Source: Fusobacterium naviforme
Lineage (GTDB): Bacteria > Bacillota > Clostridia > Lachnospirales > Lachnospiraceae
Direction: 5' to 3'
Length of the DNA: 64,000 nucleotides
Assembly: GCA_003014445.1 (NCBI GenBank)
Contig: PYGH01000009.1
Location: 1-64,000, forward strand
Shown: one piece after another, positions 35,425-44,944 of the stretch
Position numbering within the stretch: the stretch's first letter is position 1
How the letters are laid out: every line of letters begins with the position of its first letter
The notes under the pieces: generated by a model
Seen by the model: only the letters and a program-made list of their open reading frames with translations
Database searches by the model: none
Told to the model about the DNA's origin: nothing
Translations under genes and position numbers: made by a program

Positions 35425-36405
35425 TTATCTTCTCCTCACGGTGATATTCACCCACTCGCCCTGACAGTTCACCTCCAGCAGCTCAAACTCCGGGTTCCTG
35501 CCGAATGCTTCCCGTACCTCGTCCTCTTTCGTGTCGATGATGCCCGAGGTGATGAAGATGCCGCCGTGCTTTAAGTGACGGGCAACCTCCCCCTGCAGCG
35601 CGATGATCACCGGCGCCAGTATATTTGCCACCGCGATGTCGTAGCGCTCGTCCCCCGCTGCCGCCTGTACCTCTGCATCGTCGATCAGATTGCCGCAGAC
35701 TGTCCGGAACTGCGCCTCCGTAAGCGCATTACTCCGAAGGTTCTCCCCGACCGCCTCCACCGCGTTGTCGTCGAGATCTGTCGCAAAGACATGCGCTGCA
35801 CCGAGCTTCAGTGCCGCGATTCCCAGTATGCCGCTGCCTGTCCCGACATCCAGAACCTCTATGCCGTCCCGGACTCCCGCCGCCCGCATGATTTTCAGAT
35901 ACTTCGCGAGCTGACGTATGCAGAGCTGGGTCGTCTCATGCGCCCCCGTCCCGAACGCCGTTCCCGGATCTATCTGGATGAGCGTCTTCCCCTCCGCTCC
36001 GGCCGGAATCTGCTCCCAGCTCGGCTTAATCAGAATATCGTCCACCGTGAAGGGATGAAAAAAGGTCTTCCAGTTGTTGATCCAGTCCCGGTCCTCCGTC
36101 TCGCTCTCCGAAATCTCTCCGGGGCCGATGTCCGTGAACAGCCTCAGCTCCTCAAGGCTCTCCCGCACACGGACAAGCATCTCTTCCGTATCGCTCTCCG
36201 GCTCCAGATAGAAGCTGACCCGCGCACGCCCGTCATCCGGCGGCAGCTCCGGCAGTATGTCAATGAACATACCCTTCGTGTCCTGCTCCGAGAGCGGCAC
36301 ATGATCCTCTATTTCGATCCCCTCTATCCCAAGCTCCGAAAACGCGGCGCTCACGAGATCCACCGCCGCCGCCGTCGTGCTCAGCGTATACTTCTTCCAC
36401 TTCAT
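35425..36405 (-). CDS. prmA: PrmA ribosomal protein L11 methyltransferase
   Basis: 326-aa methyltransferase that trimethylates lysines of L11. N-terminal substrate domain, then LIQIDPGTAFGTGAHETTQLCI, VLDVGTGSGILGIAAL and VANILAPVI. Start chosen at MKWKKYTLSTTAAAVD (36405) with CAGGAGCAG upstream. A terminator-like hairpin lies just ahead of the binding site and may attenuate this gene. Confidence 0.94.
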   Translation of the reverse strand: MKWKKYTLSTTAAAVDLVSAAFSELGIEGIEIEDHVPLSEQDTKGMFIDILPELPPDDGRARVSFYLEPESDTEEMLVRVRESLEELRLFTDIGPGEISESETEDRDWINNWKTFFHPFTVDDILIKPSWEQIPAGAEGKTLIQIDPGTAFGTGAHETTQLCIRQLAKYLKIMRAAGVRDGIEVLDVGTGSGILGIAALKLGAAHVFATDLDDNAVEAVGENLRSNALTEAQFRTVCGNLIDDAEVQAAAGDERYDIAVANILAPVIIALQGEVARHLKHGGIFITSGIIDTKEDEVREAFGRNPEFELLEVNCQGEWVNITVRRR

Positions 36406-36427
36406 CTGTTCTGCTCCTGACTGCTCC

Positions 36428-36495
36428 AAAAAAGGCCTGCCGCGCAGATACCACTGCCCCTTTTACAAGGACGCGGGTAATGCTGCCGACAGGCC
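36428..36495 (-). terminator. Terminator-like hairpin directly upstream of prmA
   Basis: On the minus strand GGCCTGTCG (36495-36487) pairs with CGGCAGGCC (36442-36434), one U-G pair, enclosing a 44-nt loop, followed by six T. It lies 170 bp past the ribokinase gene and 23 bp before the prmA start. A weak promoter candidate, TTGCAG-17-TACCAT, precedes it, so it may be either the end signal of the sugar operon or a leader attenuator of prmA-rsmE. The rest of the 240-bp gap shows nothing else. Confidence 0.55.
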
Positions 36496-36671
36496 GGTAT
36501 TCTCTGCTGAATCATGGTAACACAAGACGACGCTTCCTGCAATGCGAAGGGCTGAAAGGCCTGCAAAAGACAGCGCCGCCCTGAACGAAACAGGATCGTC
36601 CGGAACGGCTGTCTTCTCTGTTTTCTTTTCAGGTCTGCGTGCTGCCAGGCAGAACATGTTCCTTCCCTGCC

Positions 36672-37550
36672 TCACAGCTCCTCTCTGCGGGGGATCGCGG
36701 GTGCTGCGCCCCGGCGCGATACGGTGATCGCAGCCGCCCTTGCGGCGAGAGCCATGGCCCGCTGCACCGTCTCTCCCGCAAGCAGGGCGGCGAGAAGATA
36801 ACCCGTGTAGGTGTCCCCGGCTGCCGTCGTATCCACCACCTCCGTCCGGTAGATTTCCTGACAAAAGCGCTCCTCCCGATAGCCGTAGAGGGACCCCGCC
36901 TCCCCGAGAGTCAGAACGATATGCGCCTCCGGGAACTTTCGCATGAGCTCTGCAAGCAGCAGCTCTCCGTCCGACGCCTGCCTTCCCGAGATCTGCGCCG
37001 CCTCCACCTCGTTCAGAATAAACCAGTCAATAAGCTGAAGCGGAAGCGCCGTGATCTTTTGATCCATGGGGGAGGGATTCAGGACAATCACCATGCCCCT
37101 CTCGTGCGCCTTCTCCACAATATAATGCAGCTCGTTGATCTCATTCTGAAGCACACAGTAATCTCCCGCAAAAAAGCCGGAGAGTGTCTCATCAACCTCC
37201 TCTCTCGTGATAGCCTGGTTGGCGCCACCGTAGAGCAGGATGCAGTTGTCTCCCTGTACATCGTTCTGAATGATTGCATTCCCGGAGCGCTCCGTCTCTG
37301 TCACCCGTATAAAGTCCGTGTGTACACCGGCCTCCCGCAGCACTTCGAGCAAAAAGCTTCCGTCCTTCCCTATCTTTCCGGCGTGATATACCTCTGCGCC
37401 CGCCCTGCCGAGCGCCACAGACTGATTGAGCCCCTTTCCTCCGGAATAGACGTGCAGTGCCTCAGAGGAGAGAGTCTCCCCCTTTCTGACGAAGTGATCT
37501 ACTTTATATACATAATCAATATTCAAGGATCCAAAGTTCAGCATTTTCAT
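36672..37550 (-). CDS. PfkB family sugar kinase, ribokinase-like
   Basis: 292 aa. N-terminus MLNFGSLNIDYVYKVDHFV, substrate region YSGGKGLNQSVALGRAG, and ATP/anion-hole motif VVDTTAAGDTYTGYLLAALL with catalytic Asp are intact. It phosphorylates a pentose-like sugar, probably at O5 or O1. It is the last gene of the methylthioribose-type operon, 16 bp after the aldolase gene. Because MtnK already phosphorylates methylthioribose, this kinase may serve a second sugar, such as ribose or a deoxy-sugar brought in by the same importer. Confidence 0.9.
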   Translation of the reverse strand: MKMLNFGSLNIDYVYKVDHFVRKGETLSSEALHVYSGGKGLNQSVALGRAGAEVYHAGKIGKDGSFLLEVLREAGVHTDFIRVTETERSGNAIIQNDVQGDNCILLYGGANQAITREEVDETLSGFFAGDYCVLQNEINELHYIVEKAHERGMVIVLNPSPMDQKITALPLQLIDWFILNEVEAAQISGRQASDGELLLAELMRKFPEAHIVLTLGEAGSLYGYREERFCQEIYRTEVVDTTAAGDTYTGYLLAALLAGETVQRAMALAARAAAITVSRRGAAPAIPRREEL

Positions 37551-37566
37551 GGGAAATATTCCGTTC

Positions 37567-38220
37567 TTATAGTTTGATCTCACTGGGATAGGCCCACTTC
37601 TTAAGCTCCTCCGCCGGGAGCGCTGCGGGCTCCTTTCCGCCCATGGCTGTCAGCGTGAGGTAGTAGAGCTCTGCGACCTCCTCGACATACTGTGCCTTCA
37701 GAAAGGCCTCCTCCATGTCCGTACCGATTGCTATGGCTCCGTGGCTCTGCAGCAGACAGCAGTCCACTCTCTTCAGTGTCTCCGACACCACCTCCGCCAG
37801 CTCTGCCGTGCCCGGCCTCCTGTAGGGAGCCACCGGTACGACCCTGCCCCCTGTGATGCAGGCGCTCTCATAGACAATCGCCGGAATCTCCTTATTCATC
37901 ACCGCAAAGGCTGTCGAGTAGCGCGCGTGGGTGTGGACGATGGCCCGCATCTCCGGCCGCACCCGGTAGGTATAGAGGTGCATCAGCGCTTCGCTCGAAG
38001 GTCTCGCCGCACTCCTTCGCTCCACAACCCGCGCGTCCAGATCCAGCACACAGACATCGTCCGGCGTAAGCAACTCTCTTGCGACACCGCTCGGCGTGAT
38101 GACCACATAGCCGCTCACCGCATCATACATACTGAAATTTCCCGATTTGTGTTTGCACATCCCGATGCGGTCCGCCTCCTTTGCGACCGCAACCACCTGT
38201 TGTTTCAGCTCTTCCAGCAT
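37567..38220 (-). CDS. Class II (zinc) aldolase, probably acting on a 5-modified ribulose 1-phosphate
   Basis: 217-aa protein of the FucA/AraD family. Zinc ligands in AIVHTHARYSTAF (HTH) and the C-terminal LLQSHGAIAIG, plus KSGNFSMYD near the N-terminus. The neighbours mtnA and mtnK supply 5-methylthioribulose 1-phosphate; cleavage would give dihydroxyacetone phosphate and methylthioacetaldehyde, as in the known dihydroxyacetone-phosphate shunt. L-fuculose phosphate is the alternative substrate. Start at 38220 after GGAGG. Confidence 0.9.
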   Translation of the reverse strand: MLEELKQQVVAVAKEADRIGMCKHKSGNFSMYDAVSGYVVITPSGVARELLTPDDVCVLDLDARVVERRSAARPSSEALMHLYTYRVRPEMRAIVHTHARYSTAFAVMNKEIPAIVYESACITGGRVVPVAPYRRPGTAELAEVVSETLKRVDCCLLQSHGAIAIGTDMEEAFLKAQYVEEVAELYYLTLTAMGGKEPAALPAEELKKWAYPSEIKL

Positions 38221-38237
38221 GTCTTCCTCCTCTGCCT

Positions 38238-38681
38238 CTACAGACAACCCTTTTGCAGTATGATACAGGCATAAAATGCCTTTTCTGTCGTTGATACGAC
38301 CGCGTAAGCCTGCTTCGCCTCCTCATAGAACTGAAAGCGATCCAGAAAACCGATGCGATCCGCCATCTCCGGTGCGTTTTCCCTGACAATCTCACGAAAC
38401 GCATCCCATACAGGTGTCTCGAGCTCCGCATGCATGGGCATCTTATCCATGATGAGCACCGGCTTTTCCACAAAATCGTCCAGCGGCAGGAGCTTCAGAA
38501 TCGCGTCCAGAAGCTCCGTCGCCCGCAGTCCGTCACAGCGGATATTGGTATGATGCTCTGCGGCCGCGACAGAGGCCGCTGGAAAATTCGCATCTCCGAT
38601 CACAATGCGGTCTCCGTGTCCCATCTCATGCAGCGCCTTCAAAAGCTCCGGCGAAATGCAGTCCGGTATGTTTTTCAGCAT
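38238..38681 (-). CDS. RbsD/FucU family sugar mutarotase
   Basis: 147-aa protein. N-terminal LKNIPDCISPELLKALHEMGHGD carries the catalytic His, followed by IVIGDANFPA and IRCDGL, closer to FucU than to RbsD. It speeds interconversion of sugar anomers or ring forms before phosphorylation. Its place between mtnA and the aldolase suggests it presents the imported 5-modified ribose in the form that MtnK uses. Start at 38681. Confidence 0.9.
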   Translation of the reverse strand: MLKNIPDCISPELLKALHEMGHGDRIVIGDANFPAASVAAAEHHTNIRCDGLRATELLDAILKLLPLDDFVEKPVLIMDKMPMHAELETPVWDAFREIVRENAPEMADRIGFLDRFQFYEEAKQAYAVVSTTEKAFYACIILQKGCL

Positions 38682-38692
38682 AGGCGCTTCCC

Positions 38693-39787
38693 TCACATTC
38701 CAAGCTGCCGGAACGCTGCACCATAAGGCGCGGTGCAGAGTCCCTTTTCAGTGATGATACCGGTGATCAGCTCGTGATCTGTCACATCAAAAGCAGGATT
38801 GTAGACATCCACCCCATCCGGAGCCATGCGCTCCCGGTACCACATCTCTGTGACCTCATCCGGATCCCTCATCTCGATCGGGATTTCCGCTCCCGTCGGC
38901 GTCCTCATGTCAATCGTGGAGCTCGGCGCACAGACATAGAAGGGAATCCCGTAGTGCTTCGCGAGGATCGCAACGCCGGAGGTGCCGATCTTATTCGCTG
39001 CATCGCCATTCGCCGCGACACGGTCGCAGCCCACAAAGACAATATCAATCTTTCCGGACTTCATGAGGATGGAGGCCATGTTGTCACACTGCAGAGTGGT
39101 TCTGATCCCTGCACTGTGCAGCTCAAGCGCTGTGAGCCGCGCGCCCTGAAGGAGCGGTCTGGTCTCGTCGCAGTAGACATGGATCTCCTGACCGGCCCAG
39201 CCGTGCTCCAGGGCGACATACATGGGTGCAGTCGCCGTGCCGTACTTCGCCGTGGCGAGCGTGCCCGCATTGCAGTGAGTCAGAATTCCGATCTCCCTTC
39301 CCTTCTGTTTCAGTTCCGACAGCAGCCGGAAGCCGATCTCCCCTATGCTTCTGCTGATCTGCACATCCTCCTCCCGGATCCGCTCTGCCTCCGCGAAGAG
39401 CAGCTCACACAGCTCCCGCAGCGGCATTTCTTCATGCTTCTTGACACAGTCCTCCATCCGGTTCAGTGCCCAGAAGAGATTCACAGCTGTCGGCCTTGAG
39501 GACGCGAGATACTCTTTCTCCTTCCTGAATTCTTCAAAAAAGTGCGCGTAGTCCGCCGCCTCAATCTTCGATGCCAGCAAGGCTATGCCACAGGCCGCAC
39601 ACACACCGATCGCCGGTGCGCCGCGCACCCTCAGTTTTTTAATCGCCTCCCATATCTCCTCCCTTGTGGAGAGACAAATCCGCTTTCTGGTTCCCGGCAG
39701 CAGGGTCTGGTCGATGATATCGACTGCCGTTCTGTCGGCATTCATCCTTACAGAGAGTAGCTCGTCAAAAAAACGTTCCGCATCCAT
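38693..39787 (-). CDS. mtnA: MtnA, 5-methylthioribose-1-phosphate isomerase
   Basis: 364-aa isomerase of the eIF2B-like family that makes 5-methylthioribulose 1-phosphate. Motifs: RVRGAPAIGVCAACGIAL, LTHCNAGTLAT with the catalytic Cys, and VGCDRVAANGDAANKIGTSG. These are the isomerase signature and exclude the eIF2B translation factors. It directly follows mtnK (12 bp). No mtnB, mtnW/X or mtnD gene is in the window, so the classical methionine salvage route is not completed here. Confidence 0.96.
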   Translation of the reverse strand: MDAERFFDELLSVRMNADRTAVDIIDQTLLPGTRKRICLSTREEIWEAIKKLRVRGAPAIGVCAACGIALLASKIEAADYAHFFEEFRKEKEYLASSRPTAVNLFWALNRMEDCVKKHEEMPLRELCELLFAEAERIREEDVQISRSIGEIGFRLLSELKQKGREIGILTHCNAGTLATAKYGTATAPMYVALEHGWAGQEIHVYCDETRPLLQGARLTALELHSAGIRTTLQCDNMASILMKSGKIDIVFVGCDRVAANGDAANKIGTSGVAILAKHYGIPFYVCAPSSTIDMRTPTGAEIPIEMRDPDEVTEMWYRERMAPDGVDVYNPAFDVTDHELITGIITEKGLCTAPYGAAFRQLGM

Positions 39788-39799
39788 CGTCCTTCCTCC

Positions 39800-41029
39800 T
39801 CATCTGAGACTTTCCGCTGCCTTCCGCTCCGCGCGGCGCACTGCATCCACAAAATCGCGCCCGCAGCGATACTCCGCTGCATTCAGGATATAATCCTTGC
39901 CCGTGTAGATGTTGATGCGCTCCGCCATCAGGCGGTCGTGTTCATCCTCGATCCCCGTGACATCGGCTACATTCGCCATGCCGACTGTCCTCCGGTGAAG
40001 CTCTGTGCCCGCATAGCCCGCGGTGTCTCTGAGTATCCCGGCGAGATACCACTCCTTAAAGCCCGGCACCTTCGCCATGGGCTCCGTGACCGCCTCATCG
40101 TACTTCCGGCAAAACTTCTCGATAAAGAGATCCATGCTCTTCTCGATCGACTTGAGGATCCAGTCACAGAACTCCCGCTTTCCGTGCGCCAGACCGTTGT
40201 CGTAAGCAAAGATCAGGTTTGCAACGACATTGCCCGTGTCGTAGCCCATGGGCGCGTAAGTGCCAAACTCCGAATCAAAGACCTTCGTCGCCCCCTCCCT
40301 GATGAATATGGATCCGGTGTGCAGGTCCCCCTGAATGAGTGCCTGTGCATTTGTCATGAACCCAAATTTCAGCTTTGCAACCTCGAGCTGCAGAGTCTCG
40401 TCCTCATAGAGCTCCCGGCGTACAAAGTCCGCATTCGGTGCATAGATATTGTTTCTGCAATTAATATCCATGTAGGGCTCCATGAGCACCAGCTTCTCCG
40501 TGATGTCGCAGAGATCCGGAGAGATGAACCGTCCCACGAGCTCCTTCTTCTCCCGGTGATCCATGACCAGATCGCTGCTTAAGAGCAGTGTGTTCACCAG
40601 AAAGTCCGAGATGTCCTCCGCAAAGTGCGGGTAGATCTCGTGCTTCAGCATGGCTTGGCGCATCACCTGAAAATCCGAGCAGTCCTCCATGCCGCAGGCG
40701 CACATCACCGTGTCATAGAAATAGATGCGCGGCACCATGCCCGGCGCGAATTTATCCTCCAGGGTGATGATCTCTGCCTCAAGGCGGTTTCTGTCCTTTG
40801 AGGGCTTCATATCCTTCGATATACGGGTCTCTGTTCCCGCCTGCTTCACAAAAATAGAGTTTCCCTTGCCGTCCATCACGCGGTAGACATAGTTCAGGTT
40901 GCCGTGCTCCGCAGGGACTATCACTTCCATGCTCGCCTCATCCCAAGCTATCATGGAACCTGTCTTTTCAAGCGTATACTCCTTTACATCGCTCGCTTCC
41001 ATCTGAAAATAACTGTCAAATCTGGACAT
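39800..41029 (-). CDS. mtnK: MtnK, 5-methylthioribose kinase
   Basis: 409-aa kinase with the APH/choline kinase fold. It phosphorylates O1 of 5-methylthioribose. Motifs: EHGNLNYVYRV (glycine loop), ALIQGDLHTGSIFI (catalytic loop) and KVFDSEFGTYAPMGYD (DxE magnesium site). Length matches the family. It lies between the importer genes and mtnA, so the imported compound is phosphorylated at once. Confidence 0.96.
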   Translation of the reverse strand: MSRFDSYFQMEASDVKEYTLEKTGSMIAWDEASMEVIVPAEHGNLNYVYRVMDGKGNSIFVKQAGTETRISKDMKPSKDRNRLEAEIITLEDKFAPGMVPRIYFYDTVMCACGMEDCSDFQVMRQAMLKHEIYPHFAEDISDFLVNTLLLSSDLVMDHREKKELVGRFISPDLCDITEKLVLMEPYMDINCRNNIYAPNADFVRRELYEDETLQLEVAKLKFGFMTNAQALIQGDLHTGSIFIREGATKVFDSEFGTYAPMGYDTGNVVANLIFAYDNGLAHGKREFCDWILKSIEKSMDLFIEKFCRKYDEAVTEPMAKVPGFKEWYLAGILRDTAGYAGTELHRRTVGMANVADVTGIEDEHDRLMAERINIYTGKDYILNAAEYRCGRDFVDAVRRAERKAAESLR

Positions 41030-41075
41030 ACTTCCTGATTCCTCCTTTGCTTACTCTCACTCGCTGTCTTCTGTG

Positions 41076-42053
41076 TCAACTTTCCTTCTTGTACGCGTAT
41101 GCTGCAATCAGAGCCAGTGCCAGCACCGCTCCCTTCACTGCCGGAAGCACGTAAAACGGCACTGCGCAGATGGTAAGGCCGTTCTCCAGTGTGGATACCA
41201 GCATGGAGCCGATCATGGTTCCGAGCGCGTTCGGCTTCTCCGCGCCGCCCACCGTTCTTCCGACGAAGACCGCCGCGAGAGAGGGCATCAGATAGTTGTC
41301 ACAGCACATCACCTGCGCGGAGCTCCCTCGCGAAGCCACCAGTATACCGCCGATCGCGATGAAAACCGCAGTGATCATACCCGCGAGATAGCGGTACTTC
41401 TTCGTGTCGATGCCGGAGAGCTTTGCCGCCTCCTTGTTCCCGCCCATCGCATAGAGATAGCGTCCATGCTTCGTGAAGTTCAGAAAGACGTAGGCCGTGA
41501 GCACACAGCCCAGCATGATAATGATGATCCACGGAGCTCTTCCGATCGCCGAGAAAGACTCTGAGAGCGCGGTTCTGACCGGTGCTGTGTTCCAAGGCGT
41601 CTTCATGCCTGTGGAGACTGCGCCGCCGCCGATATACCACTGCCCCAGCCCCTGATGCACAAACATCAGCGCACAGGTGGCAAGCATATCCGGAATCTTG
41701 CAGATCAGGATCAGGAACATGGTCAGCTGATACATGATCAGCGTCGCAACAATGCAGACGAGTATGGACATCGGAAGCGAGAGCCCGAACCACAGGTATG
41801 CAGAAACAAAAACATAGGCAGAGCAGCTCGCAAGCGTGCCCGCTGACATATCAAAGCCGTCCGGCGCCATGGTTACAGTCGCTGCAATTCCAAAGACCGT
41901 ATTGATCGCCATAGCTCTCAGAATATTGACCATATTGCTCTCTGAAAAAAATGCGCTGCCCTTCATCGCCGTGAAGACCACAAAGCACACCAGAAGAGCG
42001 AGGACCGCGGCCCAGTCCACGAGGAACTTTACTGTGTTTTTCTTCTGTTTCAT
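41076..42053 (-). CDS. ABC sugar importer permease (ribose/Rbs-C type)
   Basis: 325-aa integral membrane protein, about 8-10 helices, of the BPD_transp_2 family. The segment MAPDGFDMSAGTLAS is the coupling motif region of RbsC-like permeases, and GRYLYAMGGNKEAAKLSGI follows. Its start overlaps the ATPase stop by 4 bp. In this operon it probably carries 5-methylthioribose or a similar 5-deoxypentose. Confidence 0.94.
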   Translation of the reverse strand: MKQKKNTVKFLVDWAAVLALLVCFVVFTAMKGSAFFSESNMVNILRAMAINTVFGIAATVTMAPDGFDMSAGTLASCSAYVFVSAYLWFGLSLPMSILVCIVATLIMYQLTMFLILICKIPDMLATCALMFVHQGLGQWYIGGGAVSTGMKTPWNTAPVRTALSESFSAIGRAPWIIIIMLGCVLTAYVFLNFTKHGRYLYAMGGNKEAAKLSGIDTKKYRYLAGMITAVFIAIGGILVASRGSSAQVMCCDNYLMPSLAAVFVGRTVGGAEKPNALGTMIGSMLVSTLENGLTICAVPFYVLPAVKGAVLALALIAAYAYKKES

Positions 42054-43603
42054 AGCTGCATCTCCTGTCGTTCTTTTCCTTTTATTTGCTTTCCGCCGAC
42101 GGAATAGTACATGATTTCATCCTCGCTCGTCTCTGCACTCACAAGCTCCGCCTGGATCTGTCCGTTGTACATCACATACATCCGATCGGTCAGAGAGAGA
42201 AGCTCCGCGTTCTCACAGGTCGCATAGAGCACCGCATTGCCCTCCGCGGCAATCTTCTGGATCAGGTGGAAGATATCCTGCTTCGCACCGACATCAACCC
42301 CCTTCGTGGGCTCGTCAAAGATATAGAGATCACAGTCCGCCGCAAGCCACTTTCCGACCGCGACCTTCTGCTGGTTTCCGCCTGAGAGATTCTTGACAAG
42401 CTGGCGCTCCGACGGTGTTGCAATTCCGAGATCCCGGATGTAGCTTCTCGCATTCTCCAAAACCTTTCCGCGGTTCACAAAGGAGGCGGTGCAGAAGCGG
42501 GACAGGCAGGCCGCCGAGAGATTGAAGCTCACATTCTCATGCACCAGAACGCCCTCTTTTCTCCTCTCTTCCGGAACCAACGCGATGCGCTGCTTTACCG
42601 CATCCGAGGAATTCCGGATATTCAGGGCCCTGCCCTTCAGCTTTATACTGCCTCCGGTTCTTCTGTATGCGCCGAAGATCGTCTTGCAGAGCTCCGATTT
42701 GCCTGCGCCGACCAGTCCCGCGATACCTACGATCTCGCCGCGCCGCGCGTAAAGGGAGATATCCCGTATTCTTCCATCCGCTCCGGAGAAGCCCTCCAGC
42801 TCAAAGAGTATCTCTCCGGTATGAGCCGCCTCTCTTCTATGATTCTCCTCAAAGCTTCTGCCCAACATCATTTCAACAATTTCTTTTGTTGTGGTCTGCT
42901 CTGTAATATTCCTGCTCTCTATGATCTGTCCGTTTCGCATAACCGTGTAGCTGTCACAGATCTCCAAAATCTCATTCAGACGATGGGAGATAAAGAGTAT
43001 CGCTACATTTTCCGTCTCGTGCAAATGTCTGACTACACGAAAGAGCTCCTCTGTCTCCTGACTGCTGAGCGGCGCGGTCGGCTCGTCCAGTATAAGAAAA
43101 TTGCAGCGCGCACGTATCGCCTTCGCGATGAGCACCATCTGTTTCTGTGCGAGCGAGAGATTCTGCACCAGCTCCCTCTCATCGATCTGCTCTCGGCTGA
43201 TATGGAGCTTTTCCAGCGCCTCGCGTCCCTCCTGATAGGTCTTCTGCCAGTTCATGAAGAAGCCGGTTTTTCCCATGACCATATCGTTCTGGATAATATT
43301 TTCCGCCACAGAGAGCGTCGGATAGAGCGCGGTATCGACCTCCTGATACACGATCTGGATGCCGAGACGCTTCGCCTCCACCGGCGTCCGTATCTCCACA
43401 GCTCTCCCGCCGAGCGATATCTCTCCGGTGTAGCCGGGATTTGCCCCCGCAAGTATCTTCATCAGAGTGGATTTGCCCGCGCCGTTTGCACCAACCACCG
43501 CCCGTATCTCCCCGGTTTCCACCTTGAAGTTCACCTGATCCAGCGCCTTGACCCCCGGAAATTCAATCGATATATTCCTTGTCTCAAGCTTTATTTTTTC
43601 CAT
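42050..43603 (-). CDS. ABC sugar importer ATPase with two nucleotide-binding domains
   Basis: 517-aa RbsA/MglA-type ATPase. First domain: Walker A GANGAGKST, signature LSLAQKQMV (degenerate), Walker B FLILDEPTAPLS. Second domain: GLVGAGKSE (Walker A variant), signature LSGGNQQKVAVGKW, IFDEPTKGVD. One intact and one degenerate signature is normal for this class. Start at 43603 chosen by homology; the ribosome binding site is weak. Confidence 0.95.
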   Translation of the reverse strand: MEKIKLETRNISIEFPGVKALDQVNFKVETGEIRAVVGANGAGKSTLMKILAGANPGYTGEISLGGRAVEIRTPVEAKRLGIQIVYQEVDTALYPTLSVAENIIQNDMVMGKTGFFMNWQKTYQEGREALEKLHISREQIDERELVQNLSLAQKQMVLIAKAIRARCNFLILDEPTAPLSSQETEELFRVVRHLHETENVAILFISHRLNEILEICDSYTVMRNGQIIESRNITEQTTTKEIVEMMLGRSFEENHRREAAHTGEILFELEGFSGADGRIRDISLYARRGEIVGIAGLVGAGKSELCKTIFGAYRRTGGSIKLKGRALNIRNSSDAVKQRIALVPEERRKEGVLVHENVSFNLSAACLSRFCTASFVNRGKVLENARSYIRDLGIATPSERQLVKNLSGGNQQKVAVGKWLAADCDLYIFDEPTKGVDVGAKQDIFHLIQKIAAEGNAVLYATCENAELLSLTDRMYVMYNGQIQAELVSAETSEDEIMYYSVGGKQIKGKERQEMQL

Positions 43604-43637
43604 ATTATTCCATGCTTTCTCTGCACTTTTTAAACCA

Positions 43638-43669
43638 GAGGGAGGTCTCGGCTCCCCGATACCTCCCTC
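43638..43669 (-). terminator. Hairpin between binding-protein and ATPase genes
   Basis: GAGGGAGGT (minus strand 43669-43661) pairs perfectly with ACCTCCCTC (43646-43638). There is no T-run. Such stems commonly protect or partly end transcripts so that the binding protein is made in excess over the membrane components. Confidence 0.6.
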
Positions 43670-43723
43670 TTTCAAAGCTCTGTCTGCGGCTCCGGCAGCG
43701 CCACGTGCCGCAGCGCGGATTTC

Positions 43724-44929
43724 TTACTTGTGAATCAGATCCTTCGGCATCCACTCCGCCTCAGAGAGATAGTCTATATTGCCATAAGTCTCGCCCGCAA
43801 TCTCGCCGAGATTCTCAACGGTGGACTCTGCCTTCAGCTCGCTCGCCTTGATTGCAGTTCCCGGAACCTCTACGACATCAACACCTGCTTCCTTGCTCGC
43901 CGGATCGTAGATCTTGTCGTACTCACCAGCCAGCTCGAGCATGAGAATGCGCATACCGATCTCGCCGTTCATCGTCCAGTCCGTGGTTCCCGCTGCGGTC
44001 CAGATATCAGATCTCATCTGCATATTGGTGACATCCACCGGATCGATATCGACAGATGCCATGGGAAGGGTCTCGCCGTTCTTACCGTTGAAATTGTCGT
44101 TCTCGGCAATAGCGTTGTAGACGCCCTGACCGTACATATCATAGTAGGCGATCACACCATCCACATCCTCGCGCTTCACACCCTGCAGGTACGCAGCGGT
44201 GACAGTATTTGCGGAGTCAACGGAATCCTGAAGCGGCTGAATCTCGCCGACGGTCTTGATCTTTCCGGCAGCCTCGTACTCTGCCCAGCCTATCTCGCGG
44301 CGGTCAAACGGGCTGTTGAAGTTCGGGCCTCTCCAGACCTTGATGAGACGGACGCCTTCGCCGTACTTTTCGATCATCTGATCCAAGAGCACGGTCACGA
44401 GAGACTTGTCCTGCTGGAACATCTGGGTTACACCCGGGAGCTTCTGGTACTGACCATCGGTGTAGAACTGTGTGTCAAAGGTCACGATCTTCAGATCCGG
44501 ATACTGCTCTGTGATCTCCTTCAAGAAGACATAGGAGCCATCCTGGTTTCCGTGGCTCAGCAGCAGTCCGTCGTAGCCCGCGGATGCGCAGGTTCGGATG
44601 GTATCCTGCCACTTGTTGAAATCGCCGTCACAGAAGAAGAAATCAAAATCCACGCCGAGGGAATCGCAGAGATCCTGGCAGGAATCCTTCCACATCTGGA
44701 AGATGGTCGCGGAGGGCAGGAGCATGACATAAGCCACCTTTTTGCCCGCTACCGGGTTCTGTGCAGCAGCCGCCTCGGGGGTCTCTGCCTGAGCTTCGCT
44801 CGAGGCCTCTGCCTGCGCCGTCGTCGCAGCCGGAGTCGCACCGCCGCCGGAGCTTCCGCAGCCGACAAGCATGGGGATGACCATAGAAACCGCAAGTACT
44901 GTACTCATTAATTTCCGAAACTTCCTCAT
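43724..44929 (-). CDS. Sugar-binding lipoprotein of the ABC importer
   Basis: 401 aa. Lipoprotein signal with lipobox LVGC (Cys24), a Ala/Thr/Glu linker, then a periplasmic-binding-protein type I fold (peripl_BP_4): KKVAYVMLLPSATIFQMWKD, GYDGLLLSHGNQDG, GVIAYYDMYGQGVYNAI. It captures the sugar outside the membrane. It is the first gene of the operon, under a promoter with two palindromic operators, and is followed by a hairpin. Confidence 0.94.
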   Translation of the reverse strand: MRKFRKLMSTVLAVSMVIPMLVGCGSSGGGATPAATTAQAEASSEAQAETPEAAAAQNPVAGKKVAYVMLLPSATIFQMWKDSCQDLCDSLGVDFDFFFCDGDFNKWQDTIRTCASAGYDGLLLSHGNQDGSYVFLKEITEQYPDLKIVTFDTQFYTDGQYQKLPGVTQMFQQDKSLVTVLLDQMIEKYGEGVRLIKVWRGPNFNSPFDRREIGWAEYEAAGKIKTVGEIQPLQDSVDSANTVTAAYLQGVKREDVDGVIAYYDMYGQGVYNAIAENDNFNGKNGETLPMASVDIDPVDVTNMQMRSDIWTAAGTTDWTMNGEIGMRILMLELAGEYDKIYDPASKEAGVDVVEVPGTAIKASELKAESTVENLGEIAGETYGNIDYLSEAEWMPKDLIHK

Positions 44930-44944
44930 AATACTTTTCCTCCT

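Noticed and set aside
42539-44911. Long plus-strand open frames opposite the ABC ATPase and binding-protein genes
   Set aside because: The minus-strand genes have clear domains; the antisense frames result from GC-biased third codon positions.
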